In this document: positions 17,884-26,071 of the stretch, in pieces
Numbering within the stretch: the first letter of the stretch is position 1
How the letters are laid out: the number at the start of each line of letters is the position of its first letter
Assembly: GCF_006384975.1 (NCBI RefSeq)
Contig: NZ_CP021645.1
Location: forward strand, 1,950,001-2,014,000
Length of the DNA stretch: 64,000 nucleotides
Direction of reading: 5' to 3'
From: Pseudomonas oryzihabitans
GTDB taxonomy: Bacteria; Pseudomonadota; Gammaproteobacteria; Pseudomonadales; Pseudomonadaceae
Notes under the pieces: model-generated
Told to the model about the DNA's origin: nothing
Seen by the model: only the letters and a program-made list of their open reading frames with translations
Database searches by the model: none
Program-made: the position numbers and the translations under genes

Positions 17884-18624
17884 ATGAATTACAAGACCCC
17901 GTTGCCGCGAAAAAGCCGACACGCCCGTATCGTCAATGAACTCGGAACCCAGATCGTTTCCGGTCATTTTCGACCCGAGCAGCGTCTGCCGCCCGAGGCT
18001 CAATTGTGCGAAGACTACGATGTCAGTCGTCCAGTGCTGCGAGAGGCAACCCGGGTGCTGGTCGCCAAGGGACTGGTCCGCTCCAAGCCCAAGGTCGGCA
18101 CCGTAGTGAAGCCGCGCCATGAGTGGCACCTATTCGATCCCGATGTGCTGCATTGGCTGCTGCAGAGCGACTCGCGGCACGGCTTCTACGAGACGCTGGT
18201 CAAGGTGCGTAACATCATCGAGCCGGAGGTCGCGGCCATGGCTGCGGCCAATGCCCTACCCGAAGATGTAGCCGCGATCGAAGATGCGTATGTGCGAATG
18301 GAGCAGGCAGAGAACATCGCCGACATGGCCGAGCCGGACATGGCCTTCCATCTATCCATCGCCAATGCCACCCACAACGAGCTGCTGATCCACCTGTACA
18401 GCATCATGCTGCTGCCGGTACGGGAGTATCTCGAACGCTCCGCGGCACTGTTCGACAGGGGCGGCCTGACGCTGCTGGTATCTCGCCACAAGGCGATCCT
18501 GACCGCCATCCAGCATCGCGATCCGCTCAGTGCTCGCCATGCTGCCATCGCTCAACTGGCCGGAGTCGATGATCTGGTGACAGAAACCTTCAGAACCGAA
18601 CCCTTGTCCGCGGCCGATATTTGA
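17884..18624 (+). CDS. GntR-family (FadR/FCD) regulator, first of tandem pair
   Basis: A 246-residue GntR regulator. The winged HTH (about residues 12-80) includes LPPEAQLCEDYDVSRPVLREATRVLVAKGLV, followed by WHLFDPDVLHWLL and an FCD domain with metal-site histidines (DMAFHLSIANATHN). The linker motif W-x-LFD-x-x-V-x-x-W is common in DgoR/GalR-like sugar-acid regulators. The gene heads the arabinose/galactose module and is followed after 40 bp by a paralogue with the same domain order. It is the likely ligand of the AATCATACTAT-type sites. Confidence 0.92.
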   Translation: MNYKTPLPRKSRHARIVNELGTQIVSGHFRPEQRLPPEAQLCEDYDVSRPVLREATRVLVAKGLVRSKPKVGTVVKPRHEWHLFDPDVLHWLLQSDSRHGFYETLVKVRNIIEPEVAAMAAANALPEDVAAIEDAYVRMEQAENIADMAEPDMAFHLSIANATHNELLIHLYSIMLLPVREYLERSAALFDRGGLTLLVSRHKAILTAIQHRDPLSARHAAIAQLAGVDDLVTETFRTEPLSAADI

Positions 18625-18638
18625 TATGATCATTGAGG
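18621..18638. promoter_or_regulatory. candidate GntR operator between the paralogues (site B)
   Basis: TTGATATGATCATTGAGG contains the dyad TGATCA and shares CCTCAAT on the complementary strand with the site at 17675-17690. The match is weaker than between sites A and C. It overlaps the stop codon of the first regulator. Confidence 0.35.
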
Positions 18639-18664
18639 AAAGCACCCACTAGCGGTACGACCTC

Positions 18665-19351
18665 ATGTCCAGCAGCTACCATGCCTCTACCGTAGAACAA
18701 CTCGGCCAGCGCCTCGCCGCTGGCCAGTTTCCTCCTGGTAGCGCACTCAAGGTAGAAGCCGATCTCTGCCAGGAACTGGGTGTGAGCCGCACCATCCTGC
18801 GCGAGGCGATCAAGACGCTGGCGGCCAAAGGCATGCTGGAGGTCGGCCCCAAGGTCGGCACCCGTGTCCTGCCACTCAGCCGCTGGAATTTGTTCGATAC
18901 CCAGGTGGTGGGCTGGCTGGCCACCGGCGGTCTACCCGCTCATTTCGTCAAAGACCTGCTCGACCTGCGCCATGCCATCGAACCGGCGGCAGTGCGCTGG
19001 GCCTGCGAAAGAGCCACACCTGACCAGGTCAAGGCCATTTTAACCGCGTATCAGCACCTGGAAGCTTCGTTGGACGGCGGCGACTACAACGCGGCCGACC
19101 AGCACTTCCACGAATGCGTCCTGGCCGCCAGCCACAACCAGTTCATCGAGCAGATGGTACCCGCCCTGGGCGCTCTGCTGGCCGCCTCCTTCACCCTGTC
19201 GTCGGCCGATCCCGCCGAGTTGCGCCGCACTCTCCCCCTGCACAAGGATCTGGCCAACGGCATCGCCTCCCGCGACGCCGCCCGCGCCGTCTGGGCCTGC
19301 ATGATGCTGATCGACAGCGCCGCCGTGACTCTGGCGCGCTACACCGACTGA
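18665..19351 (+). CDS. GntR-family (FadR/FCD) regulator, second of tandem pair
   Basis: A 228-residue paralogue of the preceding gene. The HTH region contains LKVEADLCQELGVSRTILREAIKTLAAKGML, then WNLFDTQVVGWLA and an FCD domain (DQHFHECVLAASHN). Only the pattern is shared, not close identity, so the two probably read different ligands or form separate dimers. The downstream lactonase gene follows after 83 bp and may be co-transcribed. Confidence 0.92.
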   Translation: MSSSYHASTVEQLGQRLAAGQFPPGSALKVEADLCQELGVSRTILREAIKTLAAKGMLEVGPKVGTRVLPLSRWNLFDTQVVGWLATGGLPAHFVKDLLDLRHAIEPAAVRWACERATPDQVKAILTAYQHLEASLDGGDYNAADQHFHECVLAASHNQFIEQMVPALGALLAASFTLSSADPAELRRTLPLHKDLANGIASRDAARAVWACMMLIDSAAVTLARYTD

Positions 19352-19434
19352 CATCCGGCCCGGCGCAACCTCCGCGCTTCTCCAGGTTCCTATGCCTGGA
19401 TTTTCCTGCACCGCCACAACAATAGAGGTGAACG

Positions 19435-20304
19435 ATGGACTGGCAGCCGCTGCTTCCCCAGCGCTTCAAATTGGCCGAAGGTCCCTTCTGGGATCAGCAG
19501 ACCAAGGCGCTCTACTGGGTGGACATCGCCGGTTTCAAGGCCTGCCGCCTGCACGGCGAGCATTATCAGGAATGGCAACTGGATCGCCCCTGCTCGGCCT
19601 TCGTGCCCACGGTGCGCGGCGATGCCCTGGTGACCCTGCCGGACGGTGTCTTCCGCCTGGATCTCGACTCGCCCGAAGACCGGCCTCGCCTCGAACTCTT
19701 CTGCGTCGCCGACCCCGACCCGGGCAACCGCGGCAACGAAGCCCGTTGCGACGCCCGTGGTCGCCTCTGGCTGGGCACCATGCAGAACAACCTCGACGCC
19801 CAGGGCGGCGACGTCCCCATCGAGCGGCATTCGGGCGGCCTGTTCCGCATCGATCCGGACGGCAGCGTCACCCGCCACGCCAGCAACCTGGGCATCGCCA
19901 ATACCCTGGTGTGGAGCGCGGCGGAAAACCATGTCATCAGCGCCGACACCCTGAAGGACACCCTCTATCGCTATCCGCTGGATGCCGCCGGCAATCTCGG
20001 CGAACCCATGGTCTGGGCCGGCCCCCACGAACGCGGCTCGCCAGACGGCTCGGCCATCGACAGCGAAGGCTGCGTGTGGAACGCGCGCTGGGACGGCAAC
20101 TGCCTGCTGCGCTTCTCGCCGGAGGGCGAGCTGCTGGAGATCGTCGAGCTGCCGGTCCAGCGCCCCACCAGCTGCGTCTTCGGCGGCGCGGATCTACGCA
20201 CCCTGTTCGTCACCAGCGCCGCGGCCGATGGCGCTCTCGACGGTGCCGTATTGATGGCCACCGCGCCGGTTTCCGGCATGCCCTGCCATCGCTTCGCCGG
20301 TTGA
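19435..20304 (+). CDS. SMP-30/gluconolactonase-family sugar lactonase (arabinolactonase-like)
   Basis: A 289-residue six-bladed beta-propeller lactonase. The metal-ligand glutamate is in KLAEGPFWD (about residue 15); RCDARGRLWLGTM, NTLVWSAAENHVI and the catalytic aspartate in GSPDGSAID follow. It hydrolyses aldonolactones; in this context L-arabinono-1,4-lactone and perhaps D-galactonolactone. GAGGTG precedes the ATG. A strong terminator (20376-20407) ends its transcript before the araF promoter. Confidence 0.9.
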   Translation: MDWQPLLPQRFKLAEGPFWDQQTKALYWVDIAGFKACRLHGEHYQEWQLDRPCSAFVPTVRGDALVTLPDGVFRLDLDSPEDRPRLELFCVADPDPGNRGNEARCDARGRLWLGTMQNNLDAQGGDVPIERHSGGLFRIDPDGSVTRHASNLGIANTLVWSAAENHVISADTLKDTLYRYPLDAAGNLGEPMVWAGPHERGSPDGSAIDSEGCVWNARWDGNCLLRFSPEGELLEIVELPVQRPTSCVFGGADLRTLFVTSAAADGALDGAVLMATAPVSGMPCHRFAG

Positions 20305-20375
20305 TTCATCCTACCCCGTTCGAGGCCGGCCAGCGGCCTCTTAGCCCTCCGGGTGCTTTGTAACGCAGCGGTGAC

Positions 20376-20407
20376 AAAGGTGACGAAAAACTTCGTCACC
20401 TTTTTCT
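20376..20407 (+). terminator. rho-independent terminator after the lactonase gene
   Basis: AAAGGTGACGAA (20376-20387) pairs perfectly with TTCGTCACCTTT (20392-20403) around AAAC, followed by TTCTT. It separates the regulator/lactonase transcript from araFGH. Confidence 0.9.
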
Positions 20408-20440
20408 TGCGCCCGCCCTCATCCAATCATACTATCAATG
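20407..20440 (+). promoter_or_regulatory. araF promoter with candidate GntR operator (site C)
   Basis: TTGCGC (20407-20412) and TACTAT (20430-20435) are spaced by 17 bp. The -10 lies within AATCATACTATC, nearly identical to site A at the MFS promoter. The near-dyad TCATACTATCA suits a dimeric repressor covering the -10. Confidence 0.6.
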
Positions 20441-20525
20441 AACAGTGACACCGCTCCTTCTCCAGAGCGCGTGCCTGTCGCCTCGCATTGCCTGGCCACA
20501 CCAATAAAAACAAGGAGTTCCAGCT

Positions 20526-21530
20526 ATGTTCCGTGTCCCGGGAGTTCGTTCCCTGCTGCGCGCCGCCCTCGCCGCCGGTGCCGTCAGCCTGTCGCTATCC
20601 GCCTTCGCCGCCGATCCGGTCAAGATCGGTTTCCTGGTCAAGCAACCCGAGGAACCCTGGTTCCAGACCGAGTGGGCCTTCGCCGAGAAAGCCGCCAAGG
20701 ACAAGGGCTTCACCCTGCTCAAGATCGCCGTACCCGACGGCGAGAAGACCCTCGCCGCCATCGACAGCCTCGCCGCCAACGGCGCCAAGGGCTTCGTCAT
20801 CTGCCCGCCCGACGTCTCCCTCGGCCCAGCCATCGTCGCCAAGGCCAAGCTGAACGACCTCAAGGTGATGGCGGTGGACGACCGCTTCGTCGACGCCAAG
20901 GGCAAGTTCATGGAAGACGTGCCCTACCTGGGCATGGCGGCCTTCGAAGTGGGCCAGCAACAGGGCGCCGCCATGGCCGCAGAAGCCGAGAAGCGGGGCT
21001 GGAAGTGGGATGACACCTACGCGGTGATCAACACCTACAACGAGCTGGACACCGGCAAGAAGCGCACCGACGGCTCGGTGGAAGCCCTGAAGAAGGCCGG
21101 CCTGCCCGCCGACCACATCATCTTCGCCCCGCAGAAGACCCTCGACGTGCCCGGCAGCATGGACTCCACCACCTCTGCGCTGGTCAAGCTGCCCTCGGGC
21201 GCCAAGCACCTGATCATCGGCGGCATGAACGACAACACCGTGCTGGGCGGCGTCCGCGCCACCGAGAGCGCCGGCTTCAAGGCCGATCAGGTGATCGGCA
21301 TCGGCATCAACGGCACCGATGCCATCGGCGAACTGAAGAAACCCAACAGCGGCTTCTTCGGCTCCATGCTGCCCAGCCCCCACGAAGAGGGCTACCAGAC
21401 CGCCAGCATGATGTACGAGTGGGTCACCACCGGTAAGGAACCGCCCAAGTACACCGCGATGGACAAGGTCACCCTCATCACCCGCGCCAACTTCCAGCAA
21501 GAGCTGGAAAAGATCGGCCTCTGGAAGTGA
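20526..21530 (+). CDS. araF: L-arabinose ABC transporter periplasmic binding protein
   Basis: A 334-residue substrate-binding protein with a signal peptide ending AFA near residue 28. The mature start KIGFLVKQPEEPWFQTEW, then KIAVPDGEKTLAAIDSLA, GMNDNTVLGGVRATE and GIGINGTDA, closely follow E. coli AraF. The fold binds L-arabinose and often D-galactose and D-fucose. A strong AAGGAG precedes the ATG. A GC hairpin separates it from araG. Confidence 0.95.
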   Translation: MFRVPGVRSLLRAALAAGAVSLSLSAFAADPVKIGFLVKQPEEPWFQTEWAFAEKAAKDKGFTLLKIAVPDGEKTLAAIDSLAANGAKGFVICPPDVSLGPAIVAKAKLNDLKVMAVDDRFVDAKGKFMEDVPYLGMAAFEVGQQQGAAMAAEAEKRGWKWDDTYAVINTYNELDTGKKRTDGSVEALKKAGLPADHIIFAPQKTLDVPGSMDSTTSALVKLPSGAKHLIIGGMNDNTVLGGVRATESAGFKADQVIGIGINGTDAIGELKKPNSGFFGSMLPSPHEEGYQTASMMYEWVTTGKEPPKYTAMDKVTLITRANFQQELEKIGLWK

Positions 21531-21537
21531 TGACCCC

Positions 21538-21561
21538 GGCGGCGTCGATTTTGGCGCCGCC
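21538..21561 (+). other. stem-loop between araF and araG
   Basis: GGCGGCG (21538-21544) can pair with CGCCGCC (21555-21561) just after the araF stop, with pyrimidine-rich sequence following. Such hairpins after binding-protein genes often protect the upstream mRNA or attenuate transcription, giving more AraF than AraGH. Confidence 0.5.
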
Positions 21562-21594
21562 CCCCTTCTTCTTCGTCTGACAGGAGTGGCCACG

Positions 21595-23121
21595 ATGGCA
21601 GCCCTGGAACAAACCGCCGCCCGTAGCGCCGACAGCCTCGGCTTCGTCGGTATCGGCAAGACCTTTCCCGGCGTCAAGGCGCTCGCCGACATCTCCTTCA
21701 ACGTGCGTCCCGGCTCGGTGCATGCCCTCATGGGCGAGAACGGTGCGGGCAAGTCGACCCTGCTGAAGATCCTCAGCGGCTACCACGCCCCCACCACTGG
21801 CCACCTCAACGTCGATGGCCAGGAACTGGTGTTCAAGAGCACCGCCGAAGCCATCCGCGCCGGCGTCGCCGTGATCCAGCAGGAATTGCAGCTGGTGCCG
21901 GAGATGACCGTCGCCGAAAACCTCTTTCTCGGCCACCTGCCGGCGCGCTACGGCATCGTCAACCGCGGCCACCTGCGCCGCCAGGCGCTGGAGCTGCTCA
22001 AGGGCTTGGCCGAAGAGATCGATCCCCATACCAAGGTCGGGCGCCTCTCGCTCGGCCAGCGCCAGCTGGTGGAGATCGCCAAGGCGCTGTCCCGTGGCGC
22101 CCGCGTCATCGCCTTCGACGAGCCCACCAGCTCCCTGTCCGCCCGCGAGACCGACCGGCTGATGACCATCATCGCCCGGCTGCGCGACGAAGGCCGGGTG
22201 GTGCTCTATGTCTCCCACCGCATGGAAGAGGTCTTCCGCATCTGCGACGCGGTGACGGTGTTCAAGGACGGTCGCCACGTGCGCACCATCGAGCGCCTGG
22301 CCGACATCACCCCCGACCAGCTGATCACCCTGATGGTCGGCCGCGATCTCGCCGACATTTACGACTACCGCCCGCGCGAGATCGGCGGTGGCTGCCTCAA
22401 GGTCGAAGGTCTGCTCGGCCAGGGCCTGCAGCAGCCGGTGAGCTTCGAGGTCTGCCAGGGCGAGATCCTCGGCCTGTTCGGCCTGGTCGGTGCCGGTCGT
22501 ACCGAGCTCTTGCGCCTGCTAGCGGGGCTGGAGAAGCACAAGGCCGGCAGCCTGAGCCTCAAGGGCGCCCCGGTCAGCCTGAAATCCCCGCGCGACGCCA
22601 TCGCCGCCGGCATCCTGCTCTGCCCGGAAGATCGCAAGAAGGAAGGCATCGTGCCCCTGGCCAGCGTGGCCGAGAACATCAACATCAGCGCCCGCGCCCA
22701 TCACGCCAGCCTGGGTTGCCTGATCCAGGGTCGCTGGGAAAAGGCCAACGCCGAGAAGCAGATCCGCGCCCTCAACGTGAAGACGCCCCACGCCGGGCAG
22801 AAGATCAAGAATCTTTCCGGCGGCAACCAGCAGAAGGCCATTCTCGGTCGCTGGCTGTCGATGCCCATGCAGGTACTGCTGCTCGACGAACCCACCCGCG
22901 GCATCGACGTGGGCGCCAAGTCGGAGATCTACGCCATCATCCATGACCTCGCCGCCCGCGGCATCGCCGTGGTGGTGGTGTCCAGCGACCTGATGGAAGT
23001 CATGGGCGTGGCCGATCGCATCCTGGTGATGAGCGAAGGCGCCATCACCGGCGAGGTGGCCCGCGCCGAGTTCAACGACGAGCGCCTGCTGCAGCTCGCC
23101 CTGCCCCGTACCCGTGCCTGA
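21595..23121 (+). CDS. araG: L-arabinose ABC transporter ATP-binding protein
   Basis: A 508-residue tandem ABC ATPase. The first domain has Walker A GENGAGKS, signature LSLGQRQ and Walker B VIAFDEPTSSL. The second has the degenerate loop GLVGAGRTE typical of sugar ABC proteins, signature LSGGNQQKA and Walker B LLLDEPTRGID. ATG 21595 is chosen because AGGAG lies 8 bases upstream; GTG 21586 is too close to the ribosome site. It powers uptake with AraF and AraH. Confidence 0.96.
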   Translation: MAALEQTAARSADSLGFVGIGKTFPGVKALADISFNVRPGSVHALMGENGAGKSTLLKILSGYHAPTTGHLNVDGQELVFKSTAEAIRAGVAVIQQELQLVPEMTVAENLFLGHLPARYGIVNRGHLRRQALELLKGLAEEIDPHTKVGRLSLGQRQLVEIAKALSRGARVIAFDEPTSSLSARETDRLMTIIARLRDEGRVVLYVSHRMEEVFRICDAVTVFKDGRHVRTIERLADITPDQLITLMVGRDLADIYDYRPREIGGGCLKVEGLLGQGLQQPVSFEVCQGEILGLFGLVGAGRTELLRLLAGLEKHKAGSLSLKGAPVSLKSPRDAIAAGILLCPEDRKKEGIVPLASVAENINISARAHHASLGCLIQGRWEKANAEKQIRALNVKTPHAGQKIKNLSGGNQQKAILGRWLSMPMQVLLLDEPTRGIDVGAKSEIYAIIHDLAARGIAVVVVSSDLMEVMGVADRILVMSEGAITGEVARAEFNDERLLQLALPRTRA

Positions 23122-23158
23122 ACGGCCTGACAACAAGACAAGAACAGAGGTCCAGTCC

Positions 23159-24127
23159 ATGTCCGCCCAACCCCACAGCCTGACCCCGCCTCGCCGCGGT
23201 TTCGACACCCGCCGCTTCCTCGACGACTGGGCCATGATGCTGGCTGCCGTCGTCATCTTCACCCTCTGCGCGCTGTTCGTGCAGAACTTCCTCTCGCCGC
23301 TGAACATGCGCGGTCTGGGTCTGGCGATCTCCACCGTGGGCATCGCCGCCTGCACCATGCTGTTCTGCCTGGCGTCCGGCCACTTCGACCTCTCGGTGGG
23401 GTCGGTCATCGCCTGTGCAGGGGTGGTCGCCGCGGTGGTGATGCGGGACTTCGACAGCGTCTTCCTCGGCGTCGCCGCCGCCCTGGCCATGGGCCTGGTG
23501 GTGGGCCTGATCAACGGCCTGGTAATCGCCAAGCTCAAGATCAACGCCCTGATCACCACGCTGGCGACCATGCAGATCGTGCGCGGCCTGGGCTACATCT
23601 TCTCCGACGGCAAGGCGGTGGGTGTCTCCCAGGAGCAATTCTTCGTGTTCGGCAACGGCCAGCTGTTCGGCCTGCCGGTGCCCATCGTCATCACCCTGCT
23701 GTGCATCCTGTTCTTTGGCTGGCTGCTCAACTACACCACCTTCGGCCGCAACACCATGGCCATCGGCGGCAACGAGGAAGCCGCGCTGCTGGCCGGCGTC
23801 CACGTCGACCGCACCAAGATCATCATCTTCGCCATGCACGGGGTGATCGGCGCCCTGGCCGGCGTGGTGCTGGCCTCGCGCATGACCTCCGGCCAGCCGA
23901 TGATCGGCCAGGGCTTCGAACTCACGGTGATCTCCGCCTGCGTGCTGGGCGGGGTTTCCCTGGCCGGCGGCATCGGCATGATCCGCCACGTGATCGCCGG
24001 TGTGCTGATCCTGGCGATCATCGAGAACGCCATGAACCTGAAGAACATCGACACCTTCTACCAGTACGTCATCCGCGGAACCATCCTGCTGCTGGCGGTG
24101 GTCATCGACCGCTTCAAGCAGCGCTAA
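23159..24127 (+). CDS. araH: L-arabinose ABC transporter permease
   Basis: A 322-residue permease of the ribose/arabinose/xylose family with about ten hydrophobic segments. Typical features are FDLSVGSVIACAGVVAAVVM, GLVVGLINGLVIAKLKINALITTLATM and the cytoplasmic loop TTFGRNTMAIGGNEEAALLAGV that contacts the ATPase. AGAGG precedes the ATG. It lies 37 bp after araG and before the dehydratase. Confidence 0.95.
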   Translation: MSAQPHSLTPPRRGFDTRRFLDDWAMMLAAVVIFTLCALFVQNFLSPLNMRGLGLAISTVGIAACTMLFCLASGHFDLSVGSVIACAGVVAAVVMRDFDSVFLGVAAALAMGLVVGLINGLVIAKLKINALITTLATMQIVRGLGYIFSDGKAVGVSQEQFFVFGNGQLFGLPVPIVITLLCILFFGWLLNYTTFGRNTMAIGGNEEAALLAGVHVDRTKIIIFAMHGVIGALAGVVLASRMTSGQPMIGQGFELTVISACVLGGVSLAGGIGMIRHVIAGVLILAIIENAMNLKNIDTFYQYVIRGTILLLAVVIDRFKQR

Positions 24128-24209
24128 ACCCAGACTCTGCCTTCCCCCGCGGCGCCAGGCGCGCCGTGCCGGGGACCGCTTTGCCCGTGAAATGCCCGAG
24201 GACAAGAAA

Positions 24210-25949
24210 ATGACCACGCCCAAACGCCCGCTCCGCTCCGCCCAGTGGTTCGGCAGCAACGACAAGAACGGCTTCATGTACCGCAGCTGGATGAAGAACC
24301 AGGGCATCCCGGACCATGAATTCCAGGGCAAGCCCGTCATCGGCATCTGCAACACCTGGTCCGAGCTGACCCCCTGCAATGCCCACTTCCGCAAGATCGC
24401 CGAGCACGTCAAGCGCGGCATCTACGAAGCCGGCGGCTTCCCGGTGGAATTCCCGGTGTTCTCCAACGGCGAATCCAACCTCAGACCCACCGCCATGCTG
24501 ACCCGCAACCTGGCCAGCATGGACGTGGAAGAAGCCATTCGCGGCAACCCGGTGGACGCCGTGGTGCTGCTCACCGGCTGCGACAAGACCACGCCGGCGC
24601 TGCTGATGGGCGCCGCCAGCTGCGACGTGCCGGCCATCGTCGTCACCGGTGGCCCCATGCTCAACGGCAAGCACCACGGTCGCGACATCGGTGCCGGCAC
24701 CATCGTCTGGCAGATGCACGAGGCCTACAAGGCGGGTGCCATCGACCTCAACGAATTCCTCTCCGCCGAAGCCGGGATGTCGCGTTCGGCCGGTACCTGC
24801 AACACCATGGGCACCGCCTCGACCATGGCCTGCATGGCCGAAGCCCTGGGCACCTCGCTGCCGCACAACGCCGCCATTCCGGCGGTGGATTCGCGGCGCT
24901 ACGTGCTGGCGCACCTGTCCGGCATGCGCATCGTCGAGATGGTGGCGGAAGACCTGCGGCTGTCGAAGATCCTCACCAAGGCAGCCTTCGAAAACGCCAT
25001 CCGCGTCAACGCTGCCATCGGCGGTTCCACCAACGCGGTGATCCACCTCAAGGCCATCGCCGGCCGCATCGGCGTGGACCTGGAGCTGGACGACTGGACC
25101 CGGGTCGGTCGCGGCACCCCCACCATCGTCGACCTGCAGCCTTCCGGGCGCTTCCTGATGGAGGAGTTCTACTACTCCGGCGGCCTGCCGGCGGTGATCC
25201 GCCGCATGGGCGAGGCCAACCTGCTGCCCCATCCCGAGGCCCTGACCGCCAACGGCAAGAGCATCTGGGCCAACTGCGCCGAGGCGCCCATCTACGGTGA
25301 CGACGAGGTCATCCGTGCCCTGGACAATCCCCTGCGCGCCGATGGCGGGATCTGCGTCCTGCGCGGCAACCTGGCGCCCAAGGGCGCGGTGCTCAAGCCC
25401 TCGGCCGCGACCCCGGCGCTCATGCAGCATCGCGGTCGCGCCGTGGTGTTCGAGAACCTGGAAGACTACAAGGCACGCATCGTCGACCCGGATCTGGACA
25501 TCGACGAGACCTGCGTGATGGTGCTGAAGAACTGCGGACCCAAGGGTTACCCGGGCATGGCCGAGGTGGGCAACATGGGCCTGCCGCCCAAGCTGCTGGC
25601 CAAGGGCATCACCGACATGGTGCGCATCTCCGACGCCCGCATGAGCGGCACCGCCTACGGCACCGTGGTGCTGCACGTGGCGCCCGAAGCCTCGGCCGGC
25701 GGCCCGCTGGCGGTGGTGCGCGAAGGCGACATGATCGAGTTGGACTGCGCCTCCGGCCGCCTGCACCTGGACATCCCCGACGAGGAACTGGCCGCGCGCC
25801 TGGCCGACTGGCAACCGCCAGCGGAACAGCTGCTGGCCGGCGGCTATCGCCGCCTCTACGTCAACCACGTCCTCCAGGCCGACGAAGGCTGCGACTTCGA
25901 CTTCCTGGTCGGCTGCCGTGGCGCCGAGGTGCCCCGCCACTCGCACTGA
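24210..25949 (+). CDS. IlvD/Edd-family dehydratase, probably L-arabinonate dehydratase
   Basis: A 579-residue dehydratase with Fe-S cysteines in LTPCNAHFR, LTGCDKTTPALLMGAASCD and SAGTCNTMGTAS. The length and the start RSAQWFGSNDKNGFMYRSWMKNQG are those of sugar-acid dehydratases rather than IlvD (about 615) or Edd. In this context it turns L-arabinonate into 2-keto-3-deoxy-L-arabinonate. ATG 24210 is taken because GAGGA precedes it; an in-frame ATG at 24192 lacks one. It is the last gene of the araFGH transcript before galM. Confidence 0.92.
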   Translation: MTTPKRPLRSAQWFGSNDKNGFMYRSWMKNQGIPDHEFQGKPVIGICNTWSELTPCNAHFRKIAEHVKRGIYEAGGFPVEFPVFSNGESNLRPTAMLTRNLASMDVEEAIRGNPVDAVVLLTGCDKTTPALLMGAASCDVPAIVVTGGPMLNGKHHGRDIGAGTIVWQMHEAYKAGAIDLNEFLSAEAGMSRSAGTCNTMGTASTMACMAEALGTSLPHNAAIPAVDSRRYVLAHLSGMRIVEMVAEDLRLSKILTKAAFENAIRVNAAIGGSTNAVIHLKAIAGRIGVDLELDDWTRVGRGTPTIVDLQPSGRFLMEEFYYSGGLPAVIRRMGEANLLPHPEALTANGKSIWANCAEAPIYGDDEVIRALDNPLRADGGICVLRGNLAPKGAVLKPSAATPALMQHRGRAVVFENLEDYKARIVDPDLDIDETCVMVLKNCGPKGYPGMAEVGNMGLPPKLLAKGITDMVRISDARMSGTAYGTVVLHVAPEASAGGPLAVVREGDMIELDCASGRLHLDIPDEELAARLADWQPPAEQLLAGGYRRLYVNHVLQADEGCDFDFLVGCRGAEVPRHSH

Positions 25950-25963
25950 TCGGCTTCTACCTC

Positions 25964-25995
25964 CTCTCCCTCAGGGAGAGGGTTGGGGTGAGGGG
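25964..25995 (+). repeat. palindromic CTCTCCCT-type repeat, copy 1
   Basis: A 31-bp stretch made of a CTCTCCCT/AGGGAGAG hairpin plus a GGTTGGGGTGAGGG tail. An identical copy lies in opposite orientation at 27275-27307, so the pair brackets galM. This is a dispersed repeat type common between genes of Pseudomonas and relatives. Confidence 0.85.
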
Positions 25996-26071
25996 GCTTT
26001 ACCGCCCCTCCTCCCGCTCCCGGGTCGCCTGACCCACCCTTGCACAACAACAAACCGAAAAGGTGGTCGAG

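Noticed and set aside
17884..19351. Tandem GntR genes as one split or frameshifted gene
   Set aside because: Each has its own complete HTH and FCD domain, start and stop; they are paralogues.
24114..25946. 610-codon minus-strand frame opposite the IlvD/Edd dehydratase
   Set aside because: The dehydratase has all family cysteines; the opposite frame is a His/Val/Gly-rich shadow.
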